Both the position numbers and the translations under genes were made by a program. This document shows positions 1-6,266 of a DNA stretch of 36,280 nt, one piece after another. The notes under the pieces are model-generated. The model did no database searches. It had not been told where the DNA came from and saw nothing but the letters and a program-made list of their open reading frames with translations. The first letter of the stretch is position 1. The number at the start of each line of letters is the position of its first letter. Origin of the DNA: Anaerolineae bacterium (GTDB taxonomy: Bacteria; Chloroflexota; Anaerolineae; 4572-78; J111); the NCBI GenBank assembly GCA_020433805.1, contig JAGRBZ010000032.1, positions 1 through 36,280 on the forward strand, written 5' to 3'.

Positions 1-500
1 TTGATTTGCTCCTTATAGGGATCCAAGATCCGCTCTTTATTTTTGCTGCCTCTGGGCCGGCCTAATTGTACCCCGTTGGCTTTAGCTGCGGCCAGGCCTT
101 GCTTGGTTCTCACGGAGATGAAATCCCGTTCTGTTTCGGCAAAGTAACTATAGATGGCCAGCAGTAATTTTCCGTGCGGTCCCGTGGTCGACAGCTCGGG
201 TTGGCGGACGAAAACAATTTCGACATCTCGTTCGCTCAACTCCGTAATGATGTTTAAGACTTCCATCATATTCCGTCCCAATCGGCTGAGTTCTGCGACC
301 AACAAAAGATCGTTTTTATTCAATCTGGACAGCAACTCGTCGATACGTCGCTCTTTCCGACTCTTGCGGGACGAGATCTCGACCTCAATGAATTCCTCGA
401 TCATCAACTGATGCTGTTGAGCATACTCCAATAATAGATGTCGCTGTTTAGCCGCGTCCTGCTTGTCAGTGCTAACTCGAATGTAGCCGATAACCGCCAT
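1..500 (-). CDS. Serine site-specific recombinase (resolvase/invertase family), C-terminus cut by window edge
   Basis: Reading the minus strand from the ATG at 498-500 gives 166 residues that stay open to the left edge. The protein opens with the resolvase signature YIRVST; the serine at residue 10 is the expected nucleophile that attacks DNA. It continues with the conserved ELSRLGRN segment and the E-helix region ending in LGRPRGSKNK, just before where the helix-turn-helix DNA-binding domain would begin. That domain lies outside the window. Small resolvases and invertases are usually 180-220 residues, so perhaps 20-50 are missing; a large serine integrase cannot be formally excluded. A GAGG ribosome-binding site lies just upstream of the ATG. 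The gene diverges from the BREX genes and is probably a mobility or inversion gene of the island rather than part of the defence system. The start and family are clear; the recombination target is unknown. Confidence 0.9.
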   Translation of the reverse strand, partial: MAVIGYIRVSTDKQDAAKQRHLLLEYAQQHQLMIEEFIEVEISSRKSRKERRIDELLSRLNKNDLLLVAELSRLGRNMMEVLNIITELSERDVEIVFVRQPELSTTGPHGKLLLAIYSYFAETERDFISVRTKQGLAAAKANGVQLGRPRGSKNKERILDPYKEQI

Positions 501-527
501 AGTTCCTCACTTATATAAAAAGGTCTG

Positions 528-558
528 TTTTCTACTATTTTTACACTATTTTCACTAT
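528..558. repeat. Three helically phased direct repeats upstream of the recombinase
   Basis: The plus strand reads TTTTCTACTAT (528-538), TTTTACACTAT (539-549), then TTTCACTAT (550-558). This is three near-identical copies with a period close to 11 bases, one helical turn. They sit between the recombinase start and its candidate -35 box, overlapping the -10 region. Such phased repeats often bind a protein cooperatively, so they could be recombinase sub-sites or an operator. The repeats are visible directly; the binding role is inferred. Confidence 0.5.
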
Positions 559-567
559 ATAAGTCAA
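538..567 (-). promoter_or_regulatory. Candidate sigma70-type promoter of the serine recombinase
   Basis: On the minus strand TTGACT (562-567) is followed after 18 bases by TAAAAA (538-543), about 38 bases before the recombinase start codon. The -35 element matches the consensus at five of six bases; the -10 element is weaker. The element overlaps an 11-base-period repeat array, which would allow autoregulation. This is motif reading only. Confidence 0.35.
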
Positions 568-651
568 CCCTTTTTATATATCTTATCGCGAGAAAATAAC
601 GGTCGTTTTTGTATTTAATACATCTTCTTGCTTAATGGTATTAAAGGCTGA

Positions 652-680
652 TTGTCTGTTCAGGATAGGTATGATAAAAT
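652..680 (+). promoter_or_regulatory. Candidate promoter for the BREX operon
   Basis: TTGTCT (652-657) and TAAAAT (675-680) are separated by 17 bases. They match the sigma70 -35 and -10 consensus at four and five of six bases. This is the best plus-strand promoter-like pair seen in the spacer before brxF. Transcription would begin near 687 and place both downstream hairpins in the 5' leader. A second -10-like TATACT at 780-785 has no good -35 partner. Confidence 0.35.
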
Positions 681-692
681 TAACCAAACGAA

Positions 693-729
693 AAAGACCC
701 CCGGTCGCCAAACCATAAGAGGGGTCTTT
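693..729 (-). terminator. Hairpin with U-tract, best read as a minus-strand terminator
   Basis: AAAGACCCC (693-701) and GGGGTCTTT (721-729) form a perfect 9-base stem around a 19-base loop. On the minus strand the stem is followed by further T residues, giving a good intrinsic terminator. On the plus strand the tail is TTTAATG, which is weaker. It could end leftward transcription before the recombinase, or act as a leader hairpin in the BREX transcript. Confidence 0.5.
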
Positions 730-760
730 AATGTGTTTATGACCAGGGATCGTCCCCAGT

Positions 761-779
761 CCGTTAATAAATTTAACGG
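761..779. promoter_or_regulatory. Perfect 7-base inverted repeat, operator-like
   Basis: CCGTTAA (761-767) and TTAACGG (773-779) form a perfect dyad with a 5-base spacer, directly followed by a -10-like TATACT (780-785). Size and position fit an operator for a small dimeric regulator, but no regulator gene is seen in the window. Confidence 0.35.
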
Positions 780-794
780 TATACTAGCATAGAG

Positions 795-822
795 ACGCCA
801 ACGGGTCAAGTTGGCGTTTTTT
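795..822 (+). terminator. Intrinsic terminator or attenuator 45 bases before brxF
   Basis: ACGCCAA (795-801) pairs with TTGGCGT (811-817) around a 9-base loop, followed by a run of T residues to 822. This is a classic rho-independent terminator shape on the plus strand. Because it lies between the only good upstream promoter candidate and brxF, it may act as an attenuator, or it may stop read-through into the operon. Confidence 0.55.
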
Positions 823-866
823 ATTAAACCAGACTCTTGTACCTGCTGCCACTCAAGGATGAGAAA

Positions 867-1349
867 ATGCGTACCCGCTTAATAGAAACTATTCGCACCA
901 TTTCCGCCGATCGCCACAAGCTCGTGATTTTGTTGGGCCAGTTTGGGATCGGCAAGACCGGTATTCTTAGGGATGTCGCTACTGAGATCGACGGCAAGTA
1001 CGTCAATTTGAATTTGGAATTAACAGAGCGACTCCTGACGTTACCACGCCGCAAATATGACGATGGCGTAACCGCCCACAAACTCATCGATGAACTCTGC
1101 GATGAACTTTCCCCCGACCACGAACCGCTCCTCATTGACAACATAGAGATTCTATTTTCACCCGAACTGGGCAAACTCAATCCCATTGATACGTTCAAAC
1201 GAATTTCACGCCAACGACCGGTGGTGCTGGCGCTTCCGGCCCGCCGAGTTGGCAATCATGCTGAATATGCTACTATTGGCCAAGCTGACCACCTAAAGAT
1301 GTCGTTAGCTGAATTTGTGTATCTTGAAATGGATAGCAACGATACCTAA
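867..1349 (+). CDS. brxF: BREX type 3 P-loop ATPase BrxF
   Basis: A 160-residue protein with a Walker A motif GQFGIGKT at residues 24-31 and a Walker B-like LLIDNIE around D91. Small size, an N-terminal helix leading straight into the P-loop, and position directly upstream of brxC match BrxF, the small ATPase that defines BREX type 3. Its biochemical role in the BREX complex is not well established; it probably works with BrxC. The ATG at 867 is preferred because AAGGA lies 7 bases upstream; an in-frame TTG at 837 would add ten residues without a better ribosome-binding site. It begins the defence operon, after a leader with hairpins, and is followed by a 116-base gap that can fold into a stem-loop. 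Confidence 0.85.
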   Translation: MRTRLIETIRTISADRHKLVILLGQFGIGKTGILRDVATEIDGKYVNLNLELTERLLTLPRRKYDDGVTAHKLIDELCDELSPDHEPLLIDNIEILFSPELGKLNPIDTFKRISRQRPVVLALPARRVGNHAEYATIGQADHLKMSLAEFVYLEMDSNDT

Positions 1350-1367
1350 TGCAACGTATGAAGAACC

Positions 1368-1433
1368 AGGGAGATACAGGGAACACTGATTGAAAGAACG
1401 ATAGGTAAAAATCTTCGTGCCCTGTATGTCTCT
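1368..1433 (+). promoter_or_regulatory. Long stem-loop between brxF and brxC
   Basis: The 14 bases at 1368-1381 (AGGGAGATACAGGG) are complementary to 1420-1433 at 12 positions, with a 38-base loop. It occupies most of the brxF-brxC spacer and ends 17 bases before the brxC ribosome-binding site GAGGAAA (1450-1456). It could stabilise the mRNA or set the relative output of the two genes. No strong U-tract follows, so it is a poor terminator. Confidence 0.4.
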
Positions 1434-1465
1434 TTAATTAGTTATTGCTGAGGAAATCAACCGTA

Positions 1466-4400
1466 ATGACAAGCTTTATCCGCGACCTGATCCACTTTGA
1501 AGAGGTTGAGGAAGTTATCAAGCTCCGTAAGGCTGAACAAGCGCAAGAGGTTGTAGAAAAGTATGTAATCTCTGAAGGCTTGCAGCGTAATCTGCTTTAC
1601 ATGTTTGAGCTTTTATCAGGCGTAACCCATAAATCGTTTAATGTGGTCGGTAACTATGGCACCGGCAAGAGCCACCTATTGGCTTTCATGGCTGCGTTGC
1701 TGGAACATCCTGAACTGCGCTCACACGTGAGCGATGTCGATGTCAGAGCCGCAGCCGAACAACTAAAGCGGCGCTATCTGGTCGTCAAATTTGAACTGGG
1801 TGCCGCTGCCGAAGTTTCTCTGCGTAAGATTTTCTTTGATCAGGTCTATACTCAACTTCTGGAAGAGCACGATATTGAAGTGAAGCAGATTAACCTGAGC
1901 GAAGACTATGACAATAAGAAGAATGTGCTCGACATCCTGGCCGACATCAAAAGTGAAGACCCCGAAGCGGGTCTGGTAGTAATCGTCGATGAGATTTCAG
2001 ATTTTCTGAAGCAGAAGTCAAAGCAGGAGATGTCTTACGATCTGGCCCTGTTGCGCGAACTAGGCGAAGTTAGCCAAGAGAGCGATTTTCTTTACATTGG
2101 GGCTATGCAGGAGCACGTTTTTAGCGATGCCCGCTACGTAGACCAGGCTGAGAGTATTGCCAGGGTCAGTCAACGTTTTGTAACGGTGACCATCACGAAA
2201 GAGGATGTGGCTCAGGTCTTGACCAATCGAGTGGTGCGGAAAGATGGCGACCAGCGGCTGCAACTACAAAATCTCTTAACCGATCATAAGCAATATTTTA
2301 CTAATCTGGTTGAGCAGCTTGACCGTTATGTGAATTTGTTTCCGATCCATCCCTACGTGATCGACATTTTTGAACAACTGCCCTATTTTGAGAATCGGGG
2401 CATCATTGGCTTTGCGGTTAGCAATGTGAAACCCATTCTGAGCGAACCGGCTCCCCACTTCATTACTTACGACCGGGTTTTCGACCTCATCAACCAGACT
2501 CACGAAATTCGCAACCTGCCCGATGTCAACCGCGTGGTCAACGTCATCCAAACCCTTCAATCGAAGGTGGATTTGTTGGACGCTCGTTACCGAGATGATG
2601 CCAAGAAGCTTATCAAAGCCTTGGCCGTGCTCAGACTGTTGGGTGGGGACAAGGATAATGGGGCCACCTCCCAGGAATTGGCCAACACTCTCTTTATCAC
2701 CCCTCCGGGCCGGTTGATTGTAGAACCGGAGATGGCTCGGGACAATATCGAGCGGATCATGAAAAACATTCGCGAGGTTACAGTTGGCCAGTACATTAAC
2801 TATGCTCAAAACCGCTACTACCTGGACCTGGAAAAGATTGATGACTACGACGCCATAATCGAGAAGAAGGCCCAAGCTGTGGTTGGCAAGGATGAAGTCA
2901 ATCTGGCCTTCCGCCAGATCATCGAGGCCGAATTGGGCTTTAAGGAGCAAAAGCCCCTGATGGCCGGCTTGAGCATCTACGATGATACGGCTCCGTGGCC
3001 ATCGCACCGGGCGTTTCGACCGGGGGTGTTGGTGATCGGATTGCGTACCGACGGGGCCAACGTCAGCTGGGGCGATTACCGCTTCGTCTTGCAAGGCCCG
3101 CTGGCGACGGGTGTGGTTGGCCAGACGCGTCAAGATGAAGTTGTGCTGGCTGTAAATTTCAACGATGAACTGACCGGTTTGTTGACTCGTGCTCACGCCA
3201 CCGAACTGCTGGCGCGGGAAGGCATTCACAAGAAAGTGATGACCAAGTTGCAAAAAGAGGCAGAAGAAAATTTCTTAGGCAACTATTTGGTCCAGCTTCT
3301 GAAGAGCGGCTATGCCGTACAAGGCGGACATCAAACACCGTTGAGCGATTTACCGGCCAGTCGTCCGCTGAACACGCTTTCCGATGTTGTGGATCATGTA
3401 AAAGGGGCACTGCTTGACCCATATTTTGCCGACACGTATCCCAACTACCCTTCCTTCCGCACGCTGATTACGGCTACTAACCTATCCAGTGAAGTTGCCC
3501 GCGCTCTGCAAGCCTTGACCCGCATGACCACACAGCAGATTGATCTGAACAGCCGAGGTTATCTGGAGAGCTTTGGGGCTATCAAAGATGGCCAATTCAG
3601 CGCCAGCCACTCCCCGGCTTGTACCCTTATTTTAGATCGGGTTACCACCAATGACGCCGCCGGTAAAGTCACGGCCGTTGACGACCTGCTACGCGAGTTT
3701 GCCCGGCCCCCTTGGGGGTTGCCCCAGGAGATGGTTTATCTGCTTCTGGGTACGCTGATTTTTAACGGATACCTTATTTTTGTGCGGCAAGGTGGTGCCC
3801 GGCTGCACGCCGGCGATGTGGGACCACTGCTTAAACAGGGCTTGGAAATTTTTGATGAGATCCGCTATTTGGAGCGAGATAAAGATATCGATGCCGAGGG
3901 GGCCACGGCCATCTTCACTCTATTGAATTTGCAGCCCGGCCTGGTGCGCGATAAAGACAGCCGCACCGAGGCGGTAAAAGAACTGCGCGAGCAAGGACAA
4001 ACTCTAAAACGCGACCTGGCCTCGGTCCGAACCGGCATTCAGACGATTTTGAACGAGTCGCTCAATTTTCCGGAGCTACCCTGGCCACAGATTCAGACGC
4101 TCCAGGGCCAGTTGGCCTGGTTGGATCAACCGCTCGATCAATTTGCCTCGACGAGTACGGTGTCGGCGTTGGGGAAACTGGATACCAGTCCTGGTTTTCG
4201 TCAAACTCTGCAAGAGCGGCTGGCCGATTTAGACACCCTGAACGGCTTTCTAACCGATTGGAATGACGGCTTGGGCAAGGGTTTGAAGCATCTGACCGAA
4301 GCCATGACCACCTTAAACCCACTGGAGCCGCTGGCTACAGGCACCGAGGTAACCACCTTCACCGATCTACGGCGGATTGCCGCCGACAGTCAAGCCATTT

Positions 4401-5143
4401 ATTCCGACTCTCAAAAACTGCTCAAGGCTGACCAACGCCGTCCGCTGAAAGGCAAACTGGACCAATTTCAGCAAAAGTACAAACGGCTTTATTACGGCAT
4501 GCACGAGCGAATTGTAGGCAATCAAGCCCCTTGGGATAAAATCGCCACTTTGCGTCAAGAAGTCGGCTACCAGGCCCTGAACCGGTTGAAGAGCTTGCCC
4601 TTTATCTCCGGGGCCGAATTTAACCTGCTGGCGCTGGAGCTGCAAACGCTGGAACAGTACCGCTGTCGCGAGTTTAACGCCGAGGTGCTGGACAGTTTTG
4701 TTGCTTGTCCCTACTGTCGCTTTCCCGACAAAGCTGCTTCGGTAGCCAATCTACCCACGCGTTTACAAGCGGTTGAAAAGCGTCTGGCGGAATTACTTGA
4801 TCGCTGGCAGGAACAACTTTTCAAAGAGCTGCCCGATCTTTCAGACCGACTCTCGCTGCTCACCCCAGCTCGGCGAGATTTGATACAAGCGCTACAGGCC
4901 GACAGCAAACTACCTGAAACGATCTCCGATGCGTTGTTGGCCGCCTTGCAGGAGTTAGCCAGCGACTTACAGCCAATTGATCTGGATTTGACTGACCTGG
5001 CTCAGACGCTGCTCAAGCAAGGCAGCGCTTTAACTGTCACCGACTTTCGGACCGCGCTGGATGATTATTTAAGTGCGCGACTCAAAGATCACGACCCTGA
5101 TTTAGTGCGGATCAAGATAGTTTTACCCGATAGTGGCACCTGA
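1466..5143 (+). CDS. brxC: BREX large ATPase BrxC/PglY (DUF6079-type, BREX-3)
   Basis: A 1225-residue protein matching the size and motif layout of the large BREX ATPase BrxC/PglY. Walker A GNYGTGKS is at residues 62-69 and Walker B VVIVDEISDF at about 171-180 (D175, E176). The rest is long and mostly helical, with a CPYC pair at residues 1081-1084 near the C-terminus and a further cysteine about 15 residues before it. BrxC is a core BREX component, likely an AAA-type machine needed both for methylation and for blocking phage DNA replication. The ATG at 1466 has GAGGAAA 9 bases upstream, better than the TTG at 1445. The stop at 5143 lies 16 bases before the next start, so the two genes are probably cotranscribed. 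Confidence 0.9.
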   Translation: MTSFIRDLIHFEEVEEVIKLRKAEQAQEVVEKYVISEGLQRNLLYMFELLSGVTHKSFNVVGNYGTGKSHLLAFMAALLEHPELRSHVSDVDVRAAAEQLKRRYLVVKFELGAAAEVSLRKIFFDQVYTQLLEEHDIEVKQINLSEDYDNKKNVLDILADIKSEDPEAGLVVIVDEISDFLKQKSKQEMSYDLALLRELGEVSQESDFLYIGAMQEHVFSDARYVDQAESIARVSQRFVTVTITKEDVAQVLTNRVVRKDGDQRLQLQNLLTDHKQYFTNLVEQLDRYVNLFPIHPYVIDIFEQLPYFENRGIIGFAVSNVKPILSEPAPHFITYDRVFDLINQTHEIRNLPDVNRVVNVIQTLQSKVDLLDARYRDDAKKLIKALAVLRLLGGDKDNGATSQELANTLFITPPGRLIVEPEMARDNIERIMKNIREVTVGQYINYAQNRYYLDLEKIDDYDAIIEKKAQAVVGKDEVNLAFRQIIEAELGFKEQKPLMAGLSIYDDTAPWPSHRAFRPGVLVIGLRTDGANVSWGDYRFVLQGPLATGVVGQTRQDEVVLAVNFNDELTGLLTRAHATELLAREGIHKKVMTKLQKEAEENFLGNYLVQLLKSGYAVQGGHQTPLSDLPASRPLNTLSDVVDHVKGALLDPYFADTYPNYPSFRTLITATNLSSEVARALQALTRMTTQQIDLNSRGYLESFGAIKDGQFSASHSPACTLILDRVTTNDAAGKVTAVDDLLREFARPPWGLPQEMVYLLLGTLIFNGYLIFVRQGGARLHAGDVGPLLKQGLEIFDEIRYLERDKDIDAEGATAIFTLLNLQPGLVRDKDSRTEAVKELREQGQTLKRDLASVRTGIQTILNESLNFPELPWPQIQTLQGQLAWLDQPLDQFASTSTVSALGKLDTSPGFRQTLQERLADLDTLNGFLTDWNDGLGKGLKHLTEAMTTLNPLEPLATGTEVTTFTDLRRIAADSQAIYSDSQKLLKADQRRPLKGKLDQFQQKYKRLYYGMHERIVGNQAPWDKIATLRQEVGYQALNRLKSLPFISGAEFNLLALELQTLEQYRCREFNAEVLDSFVACPYCRFPDKAASVANLPTRLQAVEKRLAELLDRWQEQLFKELPDLSDRLSLLTPARRDLIQALQADSKLPETISDALLAALQELASDLQPIDLDLTDLAQTLLKQGSALTVTDFRTALDDYLSARLKDHDPDLVRIKIVLPDSGT

Positions 5144-5159
5144 TATATTAGAGGGAAGT

Positions 5160-6227
5160 ATGACCCAAAACAATGATGTGAAGCAACTAATTGCCAGCCA
5201 TCAACGACGTTTGCATAAACTCAAAGAGCTACAGGCGTTGGCAGGTGCTTCTGTTGACCCCAGAATTCTAATCGAAATAGAGGATATCGAGACAAAAATT
5301 GAGGAACTACAAGCAGCATTAGATATTGCGGATAATACTCAGACCATTTCGCTAAGGCCGCCTTCTCCCGTAAAATCGATCGACCAACCTGACCAATTGA
5401 CGCCTTTTGTGGTTGGACCACCGATTATGCATCCTCGCTACTTCTTTGGGCGGGAGCGGGAATTGAAACGCCTTTTCAACCTCTGGAAGCGTCGTCCCTT
5501 GCAGAATGCCGCTATTATTGGGAACCGACGTAGCGGCAAAACGTCGTTGCTATTTTATCTTAAACATATTACTACAACGCCCATAGAACAACTACGCGTC
5601 GGTCAACGAACTGACTGGTTGTCAGAGCCAGAACGCTATAATTGGATTTATGTAGATTTTCAAGACCCTCGTCTTGGCAACCCGGAAATGTTGTTGCGTT
5701 ACTTGTTAAGTTGTATGGGGCTATCCGCGCCTACGCCATGCAGCTTGGGCCGTTTTTTGGATGTTACCAGCTATAACATACACGTTCCCACGGTGATCAT
5801 CCTCGATGAGATTGGCTTGGCTTTGCAACGCTATCCTGAACTTGATGATACTTTTTGGGAGGGCTTACGCGCCCTGGCCACCTATCAGGTTAGCGGTAAT
5901 TTGGCTTTTGTCTTGGCGGCTCACGAGGCACCCGATCAATTAGCCCATCAGAGTGGGTTCGGTTCTCCTTTTTTTAATATTTTTGGCTATACCACCCGGT
6001 TGGGACCGTTAAAGGAGGCGGAGGCTTGTGAGTTGATTGCTAGCTCGCCGATACCTTTTTCCACTGACGATACAGAGTGGATTTTAACCCAGAGTGAAGG
6101 CTGGCCAATCTTGCTGCAAACCCTTTGTCGGGAACGGCTTATTACTTTAGAAGAAGGTGAAGTTGATGAAGCCTGGCGAGAAGACGGACTGGAACAGATG
6201 CAACCATTTCAACATTTACTGGACTGA
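5160..6227 (+). CDS. Soluble AAA ATPase with N-terminal helical adaptor-like module
   Basis: A 355-residue protein with two visible parts. Residues 4-52 are a charged helical module with the pattern LIASHQRRLHKLKELQAL and a later IEIEDIE, shared with two other proteins in this locus (the BREX helicase and the second STAND protein). After a proline-rich linker comes an AAA_14/AAA_16-like ATPase: a FFGRERELKRL motif, Walker A GNRRSGKT (residues 121-128) and Walker B VIILDEIG (D216). It ends soon after a winged-helix-like SEGWPILLQTL segment. No nuclease, protease or membrane segment is seen. The ATG at 5160 is chosen over a GTG at 5133 because GAGGGA lies just upstream and the shared module starts right after it. 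It is not a standard BREX gene. A signalling or complex-assembly ATPase is the likely role, by inference. Confidence 0.75.
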   Translation: MTQNNDVKQLIASHQRRLHKLKELQALAGASVDPRILIEIEDIETKIEELQAALDIADNTQTISLRPPSPVKSIDQPDQLTPFVVGPPIMHPRYFFGRERELKRLFNLWKRRPLQNAAIIGNRRSGKTSLLFYLKHITTTPIEQLRVGQRTDWLSEPERYNWIYVDFQDPRLGNPEMLLRYLLSCMGLSAPTPCSLGRFLDVTSYNIHVPTVIILDEIGLALQRYPELDDTFWEGLRALATYQVSGNLAFVLAAHEAPDQLAHQSGFGSPFFNIFGYTTRLGPLKEAEACELIASSPIPFSTDDTEWILTQSEGWPILLQTLCRERLITLEEGEVDEAWREDGLEQMQPFQHLLD

Positions 6228-6266
6228 AATGTCAATATGTTGAATTTGTCATTAGGTTTTTAACGC

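Larger units (their letters stand above)
501..866. other. Divergent intergenic region between recombinase and brxF
   Basis: This 366-base spacer contains no convincing gene. It holds the recombinase promoter and phased repeats (528-567), an AT-rich stretch to about 650, a plus-strand promoter candidate (652-680), a hairpin (693-729), a perfect 7-base inverted repeat (761-779) and a U-tailed hairpin (795-822). The ribosome-binding site of brxF, AAGGA, is at 855-859. It is the likely control region of the BREX operon. Confidence 0.6.

Noticed and set aside
154..411. An 85-codon plus-strand frame at the left end
   Set aside because: It is antisense to the serine recombinase, whose catalytic motifs are unmistakable on the minus strand.
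824..1255. A 143-codon minus-strand frame opposite brxF
   Set aside because: It is serine/arginine-rich shadow sequence; the plus strand encodes a clear P-loop protein with a ribosome-binding site.
2276..3253. A 325-codon open frame on the minus strand inside brxC
   Set aside because: It is fully antisense to the motif-bearing BrxC reading frame, shows no recognisable domain, and has the histidine/valine-rich look of a shadow frame.
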